From positions 1 to 64,000 of the forward strand of contig NZ_CANCWQ010000005.1 of NCBI RefSeq assembly GCF_947381555.1: a stretch of DNA of 64,000 nucleotides, given 5' to 3'. The DNA comes from Limosilactobacillus pulli. Its GTDB lineage: Bacteria; Bacillota; Bacilli; Lactobacillales; Lactobacillaceae. The translations under genes were made by a program, and so were the position numbers. The stretch's first letter is position 1. Each line of letters begins with the position of its first letter. Of this stretch, positions 8,532 to 17,061 are shown piece by piece. The notes beneath the pieces are model-generated. The model worked only from the letters and a program-made list of their open reading frames with translations, was not told the DNA's origin and made no database searches.

Positions 8532-9375
8532 GCATGGCACCTCCCATCTTAAGCAGGCGCTTTAGGACTGCCTTTTCATCGGACCGCTTGACGATTGCAT
8601 CAACAAAGCCATGTTTGAGCAGGTTCTCAGCTGCCTGCAGGTCATCAGGAATCTTTTGGTGCATCGTCTGTTCAATCACTCGCCGACCGGCAAAGCCAAC
8701 CAATGCATGCGGCTCAGCCAAGGTAACGTCTCCTTGCATAGCAAAGCTTGCTGTCACCCCACCAGTCGTCGGGCCCGTTAAGACAACCGTGTAGAGCAGG
8801 CCGGCCTGATCATGAATAGCGACGGCATTGCTGATCTTGGCCATCTGCATCAGCGAATGAATTCCTTCTTGCATCCGTGCCCCGCCAGAAGCCGTAACAA
8901 TGATGACCGGCAGCCGATGCTTGGTTGCATATTCAAACAACCGCGTAATCTTTTCGCCGGCTACGGTCCCCAAAGATCCCATGATAAAACCAGGATCCAT
9001 GATGCCTAAAGCCACTCGATAGCTGCCAATTTCAGCCACGCCGGTTAAGACGGCATCATTGAGTGCTGTCTTTTCCTGGGCGGCTTTTAACTTGGACTGA
9101 TAGCCAGGAAACGATAATGGATCCTTGGTCTGCAGATCATTATCCATTTCCTCAAACTCATCAACCAGCCATTTGAGACGCTGTCTGGCACCAATTCGAA
9201 AGCCATAATAACATTGAGGACATTGAGCATAGCAGTCCAACTGGCGACTGACGATCGTCAAGCCACACTGCGGGCACTTGCGCAACAGGTCATCGGGAAC
9301 CTTGGCATCGGCTTTGCGATCAGCTTTGACGTGGCGTTCGCTAAGCGTATTCTTTTTTTGAACGTAAAGCTTCAC
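8524..9375 (-). CDS. accD: acetyl-CoA carboxylase carboxyltransferase subunit beta
   Basis: Beta half of the carboxyltransferase. An N-terminal zinc ribbon (CPQCG ... CPQC, about residues 34-55) precedes the crotonase-type domain with ASGGARMQEG and GPTTGGVTASFAM. I choose the GTG at 9375 (283 aa), which overlaps the accC stop as GTGA and has AGGAGAGG upstream; the longer TTG start at 9396 would place the Shine-Dalgarno inside the gene. It works as an A2B2 complex with AccA, encoded just downstream. Confidence 0.96.
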   Translation of the reverse strand: MKLYVQKKNTLSERHVKADRKADAKVPDDLLRKCPQCGLTIVSRQLDCYAQCPQCYYGFRIGARQRLKWLVDEFEEMDNDLQTKDPLSFPGYQSKLKAAQEKTALNDAVLTGVAEIGSYRVALGIMDPGFIMGSLGTVAGEKITRLFEYATKHRLPVIIVTASGGARMQEGIHSLMQMAKISNAVAIHDQAGLLYTVVLTGPTTGGVTASFAMQGDVTLAEPHALVGFAGRRVIEQTMHQKIPDDLQAAENLLKHGFVDAIVKRSDEKAVLKRLLKMGGAMRV

Positions 9376-10742
9376 CTGCCGTCCTCTCCTTTCCAATACG
9401 GCATGAAGTCCTGCTCCAGATAATTGGTTGTCATCGTCCCTTGCAAAAATTCAGGATCATTTAAGATTGCCAGATGAAAATTCTGATTGGTCGTAATCCC
9501 GGTAATCACCATCTCACCAAGCAACCGCTTAAGTTTTTCAATCGCCTCAATTCGATCATGTCCCAGGGCAATTACCTTGGCAATCATCGAGTCGTAATAA
9601 GGCGTTACCTTTGCTTGCGGATAGAGTGCGGTATCGATTCGCATCCCCAGATTGCCAACTGGCAGATATAGATAATTGACTGTGCCAGTCGAAGGCATAA
9701 AGTCTTTTTGTGGATCTTCAGCATTGATGCGACATTCAATTGCCACCCCATGCAGCTTGATGTCGTCTTGCTTAAAAGGCAGCTGCTCACCGGCGGCAAC
9801 CATCACCTGCGCTTTAACCAGATCAATACCGGTTACCATTTCCGTAACGGTGTGCTCAACTTGAATACGCGTATTCATTTCCATGAAATAAAAATGATGC
9901 GTCTGATCCATTAAAAACTCCAAGGTCCCGGTATTCCGATAGTCGATTGCTCGCACTGCCTTGAGTGCCAGTTGTCCTAAATACTGTCGCTCATTTTGAG
10001 TAATCAGCGAACAGGGACTTTCCTCGATTACCTTTTGCTTATTGCGCTGCAAAGAGCAGTCACGCTCTGGAAACCAGACGGCATGGCCAAAGTCGTCACA
10101 AAAGACTTGAACCTCAATATGCTTGACGTTTTCTAAAATCTTCTCCAGATACATTCGGTCATCATTAAATGATATCCTGGCCTCGCTTTGCGCCTCATCA
10201 AACGCACGCTGCATCTGCTGCTCATCTTCTATGCGCCGAATTCCCTTGCCACCACCACCAGCAGCGGCCTTTAGCAAAACCGGATAGCCGATCTTTTCAG
10301 CTGCTGCTCTGGCACTGGCTGCATCGCTAAGATAACAATCACTACCGGGAATTACCGGAACGCCGCTTTTTTTCATCTGTTCTCTGGCATGTTCCTTGTT
10401 GCCCATCAGATCAATCGTTTGCGCCTTAGGACCAATAAAGACGATTCCACAGGCTTCACACATCTCAGCAAAAGCCGCATTTTCCGAAAGAAAGCCAAAG
10501 CCAGGGTGAATTGCCTGGGCACCCGTACCGATTGCGGCCGCTAAGATATTCTGCATATTCAAATACGAATCCTGGGGCCGAGCACTACCAACACAGACAG
10601 CCTCATCAGCCAACTGAACGTGCAGGCTGTCGCGATCTGCTGTTGAATATACGGCTACGGATTTGATCCCTAGTTCCCGTAAAGAGCGAATGATCCGCAC
10701 TGCGATCTCGCCACGATTGGCTACCAATACTTTCGAAAACAT
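9372..10742 (-). CDS. accC: biotin carboxylase subunit of acetyl-CoA carboxylase
   Basis: ATP-dependent carboxylation of the biotin on AccB. ATP-grasp enzyme (456 aa) opening VLVANRGEIAVRIIRS, with the glycine-rich lid LLKAAAGGGGKGIRR, MNTRIQVEHTVTE and a C-terminal biotin-carboxylase domain. The ATG at 10742 follows AGGTGA at good spacing; an upstream in-frame GTG (10751) overlaps that site and is less likely. The neighbours encode the other three carboxylase subunits. Confidence 0.96.
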   Translation of the reverse strand: MFSKVLVANRGEIAVRIIRSLRELGIKSVAVYSTADRDSLHVQLADEAVCVGSARPQDSYLNMQNILAAAIGTGAQAIHPGFGFLSENAAFAEMCEACGIVFIGPKAQTIDLMGNKEHAREQMKKSGVPVIPGSDCYLSDAASARAAAEKIGYPVLLKAAAGGGGKGIRRIEDEQQMQRAFDEAQSEARISFNDDRMYLEKILENVKHIEVQVFCDDFGHAVWFPERDCSLQRNKQKVIEESPCSLITQNERQYLGQLALKAVRAIDYRNTGTLEFLMDQTHHFYFMEMNTRIQVEHTVTEMVTGIDLVKAQVMVAAGEQLPFKQDDIKLHGVAIECRINAEDPQKDFMPSTGTVNYLYLPVGNLGMRIDTALYPQAKVTPYYDSMIAKVIALGHDRIEAIEKLKRLLGEMVITGITTNQNFHLAILNDPEFLQGTMTTNYLEQDFMPYWKGEDGR

Positions 10743-10751
10743 ACTCTTCAC

Positions 10752-11186
10752 CTAGCCAATCAAAAAGGTAAGCTCTGCTGTGCAGGCCTTTTTCCCGTCA
10801 ACCGTTGCAATTCCCTTGCCAAGTCCCACGTGACCACGAACCTTTTCCAGCTCTACTTCCAATCTCAGCGTATCGCCGGGCCGCACAACCTTACGAAACT
10901 CGGCGGACTTGATGCCGCCAAAATAAGCCGTTTTGCCCTTAAACTCCGGCTCAGACAAAAGCGCTACAGCTCCAGTCTGTGCCAGCGACTCAACGATCAG
11001 CGCACCCGGCAGCACCGGATTTTTTGGAAAGTGGCCATTAAAGACCTCCTCATTGATCGTAACGTTGCGAATTGCTGTCGCCTTCTTGCCTGGTTCCAGC
11101 TCAACCACACGATCGATCAAAAGCATCGGATAACGATGTGGAATGATCTTTTGAATCGCATTTGAATCCAAAATCGTTTCAGTCAT
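10752..11186 (-). CDS. fabZ: 3-hydroxyacyl-ACP dehydratase FabZ (second copy)
   Basis: Hot-dog dehydratase (144 aa) removing water from 3-hydroxyacyl-ACP. IIPHRYPMLLIDRV, the catalytic His in NGHFPKNPVLPG and the Glu in IVESLAQTGA mark FabZ. It lies between accB and accC, the position of fabZ2 in the well-known lactobacillar cluster. A second dehydratase sits at the operon head. In enterococci one of two FabZ paralogues (FabN) also isomerises to the cis-3 product; which copy, if either, does so here cannot be read by eye. Confidence 0.93.
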   Translation of the reverse strand: MTETILDSNAIQKIIPHRYPMLLIDRVVELEPGKKATAIRNVTINEEVFNGHFPKNPVLPGALIVESLAQTGAVALLSEPEFKGKTAYFGGIKSAEFRKVVRPGDTLRLEVELEKVRGHVGLGKGIATVDGKKACTAELTFLIG

Positions 11187-11189
11187 TGA

Positions 11190-11615
11190 CTAATCCTCCG
11201 TAACTTCAAACAAGGGCTGATCAACCTCTACCAGTTCGCCATTTTTAACCTTGACTGCACTAATGACGCCATCCTGATCGCTTTTAACCTCGGTCATCAT
11301 CTTCATCGCCTCAATAATGCAGACGATATCACCCTTATGCACGCGATCACCGACTTTAACATAGGCCGGCTGCTCTGGCTTGGCCTGCAGATAGACCGTA
11401 CCGACCAGCGGTGCTTTGATCTGCTGAGTAGCTGCAGTGGTTGCTTGCGCTGGATACTCAACGGGCGGGATCGTTGCCGCACTTGCAGCCGTCGTGCTGA
11501 CTGCCTGCTGATTCTTGCTTAGGTAAAGATGAAAGGATCCGTCATCGATTTTTAGTTCTCTGGTGTCATAGGCTTCAAACGCCTTCATTAAGTGTTGAAC
11601 GTCTTTTAATTCCAA
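11190..11615 (-). CDS. accB: biotin carboxyl carrier protein of acetyl-CoA carboxylase
   Basis: Carrier (141 aa) that swings biotin between AccC and AccAD. An N-terminal segment (1-38), an Ala/Pro/Thr-rich linker (39-66) and a C-terminal biotinyl domain are visible; the BirA-modified residue is Lys105 in EAMKMM. It starts with TTG after GGAAGTGA, only 7 bp from the fabF stop. Confidence 0.95.
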   Translation of the reverse strand: MELKDVQHLMKAFEAYDTRELKIDDGSFHLYLSKNQQAVSTTAASAATIPPVEYPAQATTAATQQIKAPLVGTVYLQAKPEQPAYVKVGDRVHKGDIVCIIEAMKMMTEVKSDQDGVISAVKVKNGELVEVDQPLFEVTED

Positions 11616-11622
11616 TTAAAAA

Positions 11623-12855
11623 TCACTTCCATTTTCGAAAAGCCAATACGGCATTATGTCCACCAAAACCAAATGAGTTGCTCAGCGCATATTCAGCATC
11701 GGGCTGCTTTTGATTGGTTTGGTCAACCAGATTGACCTGACAGGCCGGATCTTGATTCTCACAGCCAATGTTTGGCGGCAAGATACCTTTTTGCAATGCT
11801 GCAACGGTAATTACTGCCTCAATAGCTCCAGCTGCCCCCAGCAGATGACCTGTCATTCCTTTGGTTGAGCTGACCATTACCTTACTTTGATCGCCAAAGA
11901 CCTTGTTGATTGCCAAGGCCTCACCGGCATCATTGGCATGCGTAGCCGTACCGTGTGCATTAATGTAGTCGACCTTGTCTGGTTCAATTCGGGCCTCGTC
12001 GATTGCCTGCTGCATGGCTCTGGCAGCGCCACGTCCCTGTGGATCCGGCGAGGTAATGTGATAGGCATCCCCGGTCGCACCATAGCCGACAATCTCGCCC
12101 AAGATTTTAGCACCGCGCTTTTGGGCATGCTCAAGGCTTTCCAAGACCATCGCAGCACCGCCTTCACCAAGAACGAATCCATTACGATCCTTGTCAAATG
12201 GTCGCGAAGCTTTCATTGGGTCAGTCGTTGTACTAAGGGCCGTTAAAGCCGCAAAGCCAGCAATGCCAATCTCGTTGACGGAAGCTTCCGAACCGCCCGC
12301 AATCATGACTTGGGCGCGCCCTTCCTTAACTTGACGATAGGCCTCACCAATCGAGTTCGTTCCTGTTGCACAGGCCGTCACGATTGACGTACATATATTT
12401 TGGGCATTAAAGCGGATGGCAATGTTGCCGGCTGCCATATTGGCAATCGCCATTGGCACAAACATTGGCGAAACCCGCTTAGGACCCTTGTCGTGCATCT
12501 TGATCACTTGTTCTTGGATCGTGGTCAGGCCACCGATCCCCGATCCATAAATAACGCCCAGATCCTCAGGGGCCGTGTTTTCTTCAGTAATCCCAGCCAT
12601 TTGAACTGCCTCAGCCGCGGTTTGGATGGCATATTGCGAATAAAGATCCATCCGCCGCGCTGCTTTTTTGCCAACCACTGCACCAGGATCAAAATCGTCA
12701 ATCTGACCAGCTACCGTGATTCCAGTTGCTTGTGCATCAAATTTGGTAATTGGCTTAATACCGATCTCACCGTTTAAGGTATGCTCGACAAAGGCATCAA
12801 AGCCATTGCCGTTTGGGGAAACAGCCCCCATACCTGTAATTACAACTCTTGTCAT
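11623..12855 (-). CDS. fabF: 3-oxoacyl-ACP synthase II
   Basis: Elongating condensing enzyme (410 aa) joining malonyl-ACP to acyl-ACP. The thiolase fold has nucleophile Cys162 in TACATGTNSIG, the first active-site His in NAHGTATHAND and the second in GMTGHLLGAAG. No FabB is present, so FabF probably performs all elongations, including those of unsaturated intermediates. It follows fabG by 9 bp in the operon. Confidence 0.97.
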   Translation of the reverse strand: MTRVVITGMGAVSPNGNGFDAFVEHTLNGEIGIKPITKFDAQATGITVAGQIDDFDPGAVVGKKAARRMDLYSQYAIQTAAEAVQMAGITEENTAPEDLGVIYGSGIGGLTTIQEQVIKMHDKGPKRVSPMFVPMAIANMAAGNIAIRFNAQNICTSIVTACATGTNSIGEAYRQVKEGRAQVMIAGGSEASVNEIGIAGFAALTALSTTTDPMKASRPFDKDRNGFVLGEGGAAMVLESLEHAQKRGAKILGEIVGYGATGDAYHITSPDPQGRGAARAMQQAIDEARIEPDKVDYINAHGTATHANDAGEALAINKVFGDQSKVMVSSTKGMTGHLLGAAGAIEAVITVAALQKGILPPNIGCENQDPACQVNLVDQTNQKQPDAEYALSNSFGFGGHNAVLAFRKWK

Positions 12856-12864
12856 AAGCTTCTC

Positions 12865-13596
12865 CTAAATCGTCATTCCGCCATCAACTACAATCGTCTG
12901 ACCGGTCACATAATCGTTTTGCGCCAAGAACAGTGCTGTCTGGGCAATTTCATTGGGCAGACCGAATCGTTTCAGAGGCAGGCTCTCTAAAATCTGGTCC
13001 TGCGCTTTTTGCGGCATAGCAGCCGTCATGTCGCTGGCAATCATCCCCGGTGCAATGGCATTACAGCGAATCCCTCGCAGTGCGCCCTCTCTAGCTACCG
13101 TCTTAGTTAAGCCAATGATTCCCGCCTTGCTGGCAGCATAGTTGGCCTGGCCGGCATTACCATGCAGACCAACGACGCTGGCTAGATTGATGATGACGCC
13201 CGCCCGCTGCTTATACATCTTTTTAAGCAGCGCCTGAATCATTAAAAACGGTCCTTTCAAGTTGACTTGTAGAACTTCGTCAAAGTCTGCCGTCTTCATG
13301 CCAATCAGCAGGCGATCACGCGTAATGCCAGCGTTATTGATTAATACATCAATTCCGCCAAACTTTTCCCACGCAGTCTTGGTCAGTTCCTTGACGACCT
13401 TTTCATCACTGACATCGCCAGGCAAAAAGGCGTATTCAGCACCCAGTTCATCCAGCTGCTGTTTTAAAAAATCTGGCAGCTCATGTCTGGCATTTAAGAT
13501 CACGCGGCTGCCAGCCTTAGCAAATGCCAGGGCCGTGGCAGCACCGATTCCTCTTGAACTGCCAGTAATCAGTACCGTCTTGTCGGTTAGCTCCAT
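12865..13596 (-). CDS. fabG: 3-oxoacyl-ACP reductase (NADPH)
   Basis: SDR reductase (243 aa) making 3-hydroxyacyl-ACP. Rossmann motif TGSSRGIG (11-18), NNAG (87-90) and the triad Ser140, Tyr153, Lys157 (NYAASK). The start overlaps the 3' end of fabD by 10 bp, so the two are probably translationally coupled. Confidence 0.96.
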   Translation of the reverse strand: MELTDKTVLITGSSRGIGAATALAFAKAGSRVILNARHELPDFLKQQLDELGAEYAFLPGDVSDEKVVKELTKTAWEKFGGIDVLINNAGITRDRLLIGMKTADFDEVLQVNLKGPFLMIQALLKKMYKQRAGVIINLASVVGLHGNAGQANYAASKAGIIGLTKTVAREGALRGIRCNAIAPGMIASDMTAAMPQKAQDQILESLPLKRFGLPNEIAQTALFLAQNDYVTGQTIVVDGGMTI

Positions 13597-14519
13597 TGGG
13601 CATGCTCCTTTACAAAGTTCTCATAGTCCTGACGCGTTTCAATATGCTCTCTTGTCAGCCCCACAGCAACTTGCTTGGCAAACTTGCTGAGCGTCTTGCC
13701 AGGACCAATTTCTAACGTTCCATCGATTTGAAAGTGATCGATCAGATACTGCAGATCTTCACCAAAATGCGTTGGCACAGCCAATTGACGCTCCAAAATT
13801 GCAGCCGTTGCTTCAGGTTGAAAAGGTGCAATGGTCGTATTGCTGATAACGGGTAGCTTAGGCTGAGCAAACTCAACCCCTTGCAGGCGCGTCTTCATTT
13901 TTTGGCGCGCCCCATTAAATAATGGCGTATGAAAGGCCCCGCTGACGTTTAATTTGATGACTCGCTTGGCTGCTTGATGCTCATTTAAAAGATCAACGAC
14001 TTCTGCAATCCTTGCTTGCTTTCCACCAATTACCAATTGCCGTGGCGAGTTGTAGTTGGCAATCCAAGCATTTGCAGCTTGTTCACAGATCTTTTCAACT
14101 TTTTCAACGTCAGGATCGATTACGGCAGCTAAGGTACTTGAAACCTCATCCGCATCTGCTTGCATGTATTCACCGCGATCCTTGAGCAGTGCAAAGCCAG
14201 CATCGATTGACAAGGATTCAGCCGCCATCAAGGCTGGATATTCACCTAATGAAAGTCCGATCATGCCGGTTGCTGGCAAGTTGGGCAAATCTCGCTGCAA
14301 CATGCGCCAGATTCCCAGACTGAAAGCTGCCAAAGCTGGCTGGACGTATCTGGTCTGGTTCAACTCGCCATGCTCGCTTTTCAAGAGCTTGATGATATCA
14401 AGGCCTGCTGCCTCACTAGCTTGACTGAGCGTCTGTGAAAACGTCGCGTCTTCAAGCAGGTCGCAACCCATCTGCGGCTTTTGTGCTCCTTGACCGCTAA
14501 ACAGAATCCCCAGTCGCAT
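13587..14519 (-). CDS. fabD: malonyl-CoA:ACP transacylase
   Basis: Transfers malonyl from CoA to ACP (310 aa). GQGAQ near the N-terminus, nucleophile Ser90 in GLSLGEYPAL, the Arg site and the catalytic His197 in SGAFHTPLF are visible. It starts 1 bp downstream of the acpP stop. Confidence 0.96.
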   Translation of the reverse strand: MRLGILFSGQGAQKPQMGCDLLEDATFSQTLSQASEAAGLDIIKLLKSEHGELNQTRYVQPALAAFSLGIWRMLQRDLPNLPATGMIGLSLGEYPALMAAESLSIDAGFALLKDRGEYMQADADEVSSTLAAVIDPDVEKVEKICEQAANAWIANYNSPRQLVIGGKQARIAEVVDLLNEHQAAKRVIKLNVSGAFHTPLFNGARQKMKTRLQGVEFAQPKLPVISNTTIAPFQPEATAAILERQLAVPTHFGEDLQYLIDHFQIDGTLEIGPGKTLSKFAKQVAVGLTREHIETRQDYENFVKEHAQWS

Positions 14520-14520
14520 C

Positions 14521-14769
14521 CTAGTCTTCCTTAGCTGCCAATTGCTTAGCTACCAGTTCAACGACATCGTTGATCGTTTCGGCACCGTCTTCAACGTCCA
14601 GTTCAATGTCAAACTTGTCTTCCAGTTCGTTCATGATTTCAAAAACATCCAGGCTGTCGGCTTCCAAGTCTTCTTTGATCTTGGCATCCAGCACGATCTT
14701 AGCTTCGTCGATGTCCAGTTCTTCAGCTGCAATTTCTTGTACCGTTGCAAAAATTTCTTCTTTAGTCAT
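14521..14769 (-). CDS. acpP: acyl carrier protein
   Basis: Small acidic carrier (82 aa) on which fatty acids are built. Phosphopantetheine is attached to Ser39 in the EADSLD motif, followed by the recognition helix VFEIMNELEDKFDIELD. It lies in the fab operon between fabH and fabD. Confidence 0.97.
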   Translation of the reverse strand: MTKEEIFATVQEIAAEELDIDEAKIVLDAKIKEDLEADSLDVFEIMNELEDKFDIELDVEDGAETINDVVELVAKQLAAKED

Positions 14770-14809
14770 TTGTTTGTCCTCATTTCTTTTGTTAGTTAAT
14801 TGTTAAAAA

Positions 14810-15784
14810 CTAATATCTCAAAATAATCGTTCCCGTCGTCAGACCGCCGCCAAAACCACTCAAGGCTAAAATATCGCCTCGTTTGATCATTTCTTTTTCA
14901 ATACATTCGTCTAAAAGAATCGGTTCGCTGGCGGCAGAAGTATTGCCATATTCAGCAATGTTGATAGGAAACTTTTCTAAAGGCTGATCGAGGCGCTTGG
15001 CTACCTGCTTAATAATGCGGGCATTGGCCTGATGCAGCAAAAAAACATCAATCTGATCCAGCGTCAGACCGCTTTGTGAGCTGGCAGCCAAAATCGATTT
15101 GGGAACCTCATGCGTGGCAAAACGGTAGACCTCTCGTCCATTCATCTTAAACGGCGTCAGTCCCGTCAGCTGCTTGGGAAAATCACATCCTGACGTCGTA
15201 TTGCCAGCACTGAGCTCATCGCTGAACTCACCAAACGTCTTGAGGTGGGTACTAAGCAGCGTTGGTGTCTCAACCAGCGTCTGTTCCAGTAAAACGCCAC
15301 CGGCTCCATCCCCGAATAAAACAGCCGTCGTGCGATCCTGCCAGTCAATCAGCTTGCTTAAGACCTCACTGCCGATCACCATAGCCTTTTTAACCATTCC
15401 TGAACTCATCATCCGACTGGCAATCGTCATTCCATAGACAAATCCCGAACAAGCTGCTGAAATATCAAAGGCGATTGCATTTCCTGCCTGCAGCCGTCCT
15501 TGAACAATCGCCGCCGTTGAAGGCGTATAGGCATCTGGCGACATGGTGGCAACCAGAATCAAATCAAGATCCCTTGCCTGCCAGCCGCTTTTTTCCAAGA
15601 GCAGCTGACCAGTCTTAAAAGCCAAATCAGCCGTATTTTCACCGGTACTGATATGACGCCTTTTGATCCCCGTTCTCGATTGAATCCATTCATCAGACGT
15701 ATCCATGATTTTGCTCAAGTCGTCGTTTTCAACGATTTGATTGGGAACCCAGCTGGCCGTCTGTACGATTCTTAAGTCTTCCAA
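14810..15784 (-). CDS. fabH: 3-oxoacyl-ACP synthase III (initiation)
   Basis: Condenses acetyl-CoA with malonyl-ACP to start each chain. Catalytic triad Cys (SAACSGFVYG), His (LLHQANARI) and Asn (EYGNTSAAS) are present. The start is uncertain. A TTG at 15784 puts the nucleophile at Cys112, the usual FabH position, with GAGAGG 12 nt upstream; in-frame ATGs at 15796, 15808 and 15814 would add 4-10 residues, the longer two overlapping the fabT stop region. It lies between fabT and acpP. Confidence 0.94.
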   Translation of the reverse strand: MEDLRIVQTASWVPNQIVENDDLSKIMDTSDEWIQSRTGIKRRHISTGENTADLAFKTGQLLLEKSGWQARDLDLILVATMSPDAYTPSTAAIVQGRLQAGNAIAFDISAACSGFVYGMTIASRMMSSGMVKKAMVIGSEVLSKLIDWQDRTTAVLFGDGAGGVLLEQTLVETPTLLSTHLKTFGEFSDELSAGNTTSGCDFPKQLTGLTPFKMNGREVYRFATHEVPKSILAASSQSGLTLDQIDVFLLHQANARIIKQVAKRLDQPLEKFPINIAEYGNTSAASEPILLDECIEKEMIKRGDILALSGFGGGLTTGTIILRY

Positions 15785-15800
15785 AGGCTTTCTCATCCTC

Positions 15801-16241
15801 TCAGGCATGTTCATCCAGAAAATCTTCCAAGTTGCGTAACGCCTTGCGAACGACTTTCAGTTCTTCATCGTTCATATCTTTTAAAAAGCCCTTAACCATC
15901 ATGTTGTGAAAGGCACGGTGCGCACGAAACAGCACGCGGCCCTTATGAGTCAAGCCAAGCCGAATCACGCGCCGATCCTCTTCATCACGGTAGCGTTCCA
16001 CATAGCCCTTTTTCACCAATCGATCAGCCGTTGCCGTCATCGTGCCTGGTGATACATGCAGCTTTTGCGCAACCTGTGAAACGGTCTGGTGATTGTACAT
16101 GGTGATTGCATCGATTGCGTGCATTTCCTTGATCGTCAAATCACGAAACATGCTTTTACGCAGCTCGTGTTCTTCAACCCACAAGATTCCGTTATAGGCC
16201 CGTACCAATGCCTGATTAATTTCTTGGTAGTCGTCATTCAT
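15801..16241 (-). CDS. fabT: MarR-family repressor of fatty-acid synthesis
   Basis: Winged-helix MarR regulator (146 aa). The recognition region VSQVAQKLHVSPGTMTATADRL and the wing ERYRDEEDRRVIRLGLT are clear. Its place as second gene of a fab/acc cluster, with AGTTTGATTATCAAAAT (the streptococcal FabT box) at its own promoter, identifies it as FabT, which uses long-chain acyl-ACP as corepressor in streptococci. The ATG at 16241 follows AGGAG; an upstream extension to 16289 would cross the operator. Confidence 0.9.
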   Translation of the reverse strand: MNDDYQEINQALVRAYNGILWVEEHELRKSMFRDLTIKEMHAIDAITMYNHQTVSQVAQKLHVSPGTMTATADRLVKKGYVERYRDEEDRRVIRLGLTHKGRVLFRAHRAFHNMMVKGFLKDMNDEELKVVRKALRNLEDFLDEHA

Positions 16242-16275
16242 AATGTATTTTTCTCCTTTGCTTATCAGCTCAAAT

Positions 16276-16292
16276 AGTTTGATTATCAAAAT
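16276..16292 (-). promoter_or_regulatory. FabT box before fabT
   Basis: AGTTTGATTATCAAAAT matches the published streptococcal FabT palindrome closely. It lies 35 bp upstream of the fabT start and just downstream of a minus-strand TATAAT (16295-16300), a position fitting autorepression. Confidence 0.75.
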
Positions 16293-16313
16293 ACATTATA
16301 GACTAAACCGCGG

Positions 16314-16760
16314 CTAAATCTTAGCTTGGCGATCCGCCACAATAAAGACTAATTCAGCGCTGCAGACCTTTTTGCCCAAGACCTTGGCTACTGCCTTAAC
16401 AATTCCCATTTGCCGCCGCTTTTTAATCATTTCGATCTCAAGTTTTACTACATCGCCGGGGCGAACCATCTGGCGAAACTTAGCATTGTGAATTGCTCCC
16501 AGATATGCCGTTTTCTTGAAAAACTCTGGTGATTTCAGAATCAGAATCGAAGCCGCCTGGGCCAGCGTTTCAATTATCAAGACCCCCGGCATGACCGGAT
16601 TGCCAGGAAAGTGACCTTGGAAAAACGATTCATTGATCGTAACGTTTTTGGTTGCGATAATGCTTTTTCCAGGTTCCATGGCATCGACATAATCGATATA
16701 GCAAATCGGGTAGCGATTGGGAATCAGATCCATGATTTCTTGTGCCGTCATCAGTGCCAA
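16314..16760 (-). CDS. 3-hydroxyacyl-ACP dehydratase, FabZ/FabN type (first copy)
   Basis: Hot-dog dehydratase at the head of the fab operon (about 148 aa). IPNRYPICYIDYV, the catalytic His in QGHFPGNPVMPG and the Glu in IETLAQAAS are present. AGGTGA lies 5 nt before a TTG at 16760, the likely start; GTG at 16769 is possible. It differs clearly from the second copy downstream. The corresponding lactobacillar gene is named fabZ1; an isomerase role like enterococcal FabN in unsaturated fatty-acid synthesis is an inference, since no fabM or fabA is seen here. Confidence 0.9.
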   Translation of the reverse strand: MALMTAQEIMDLIPNRYPICYIDYVDAMEPGKSIIATKNVTINESFFQGHFPGNPVMPGVLIIETLAQAASILILKSPEFFKKTAYLGAIHNAKFRQMVRPGDVVKLEIEMIKKRRQMGIVKAVAKVLGKKVCSAELVFIVADRQAKI

Positions 16761-16787
16761 TTTTGTCACCTGCCTTCAAAAAAGTAT

Positions 16788-16843
16788 TTCGAGTATCAAA
16801 GTATTCGATATTCGAATTATATGTCATTCAAATTTTTAGTCAA
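16788..16843 (-). promoter_or_regulatory. fabZ1 operon promoter with FabT-like sites
   Basis: Minus-strand promoter TTGACT (16838-16843), 16-bp spacer, TATAAT (16816-16821). A palindromic ATTCGATATTCGAAT (16803-16817) covers the start point, and TTCGAGTATCAAA (16788-16800) lies just downstream. The second differs from the FabT core TTTGA-N-TATCAAA at one base. The placement fits repression of the whole operon. Confidence 0.7.
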
Positions 16844-16987
16844 CCGTTTTCGAATTAATGTAAGCGTTTGCTAGGTATGTAATAATATCTTTTGATGTCT
16901 CAAAATACCGTTGTTGATGACAGTCTGGGTGCTTAATAAGAAATATGATAACAAAATCATATCTTGTGGAAAACTTTTTAAAAATAT

Positions 16988-17000
16988 TTCGAATATCAAA
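16988..17000 (-). promoter_or_regulatory. distal FabT-like site
   Basis: TTCGAATATCAAA, the same one-base variant of the FabT core as at 16788-16800, about 150 bp upstream of the promoter and next to the tsaD terminator. No other feature is seen between 16844 and 16987. Confidence 0.45.
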
Positions 17001-17013
17001 ATTTTATTATCAA

Positions 17014-17048
17014 AAAAGCTCGTGTTCAGATCAAGAACACGAGCTTTT
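17014..17048 (-). terminator. terminator after tsaD
   Basis: 14-bp perfect stem (17014-17027 with 17035-17048) and 7-nt loop, followed on the minus strand by a T run, directly after the tsaD stop. Confidence 0.9.
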
Positions 17049-17061
17049 GATTTTCGATCAT

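Noticed and set aside
16890..16906. TTTTGATGTCTCAAAA as another FabT box
   Set aside because: The half-sites are 4 nt apart instead of 3, so the spacing does not fit.
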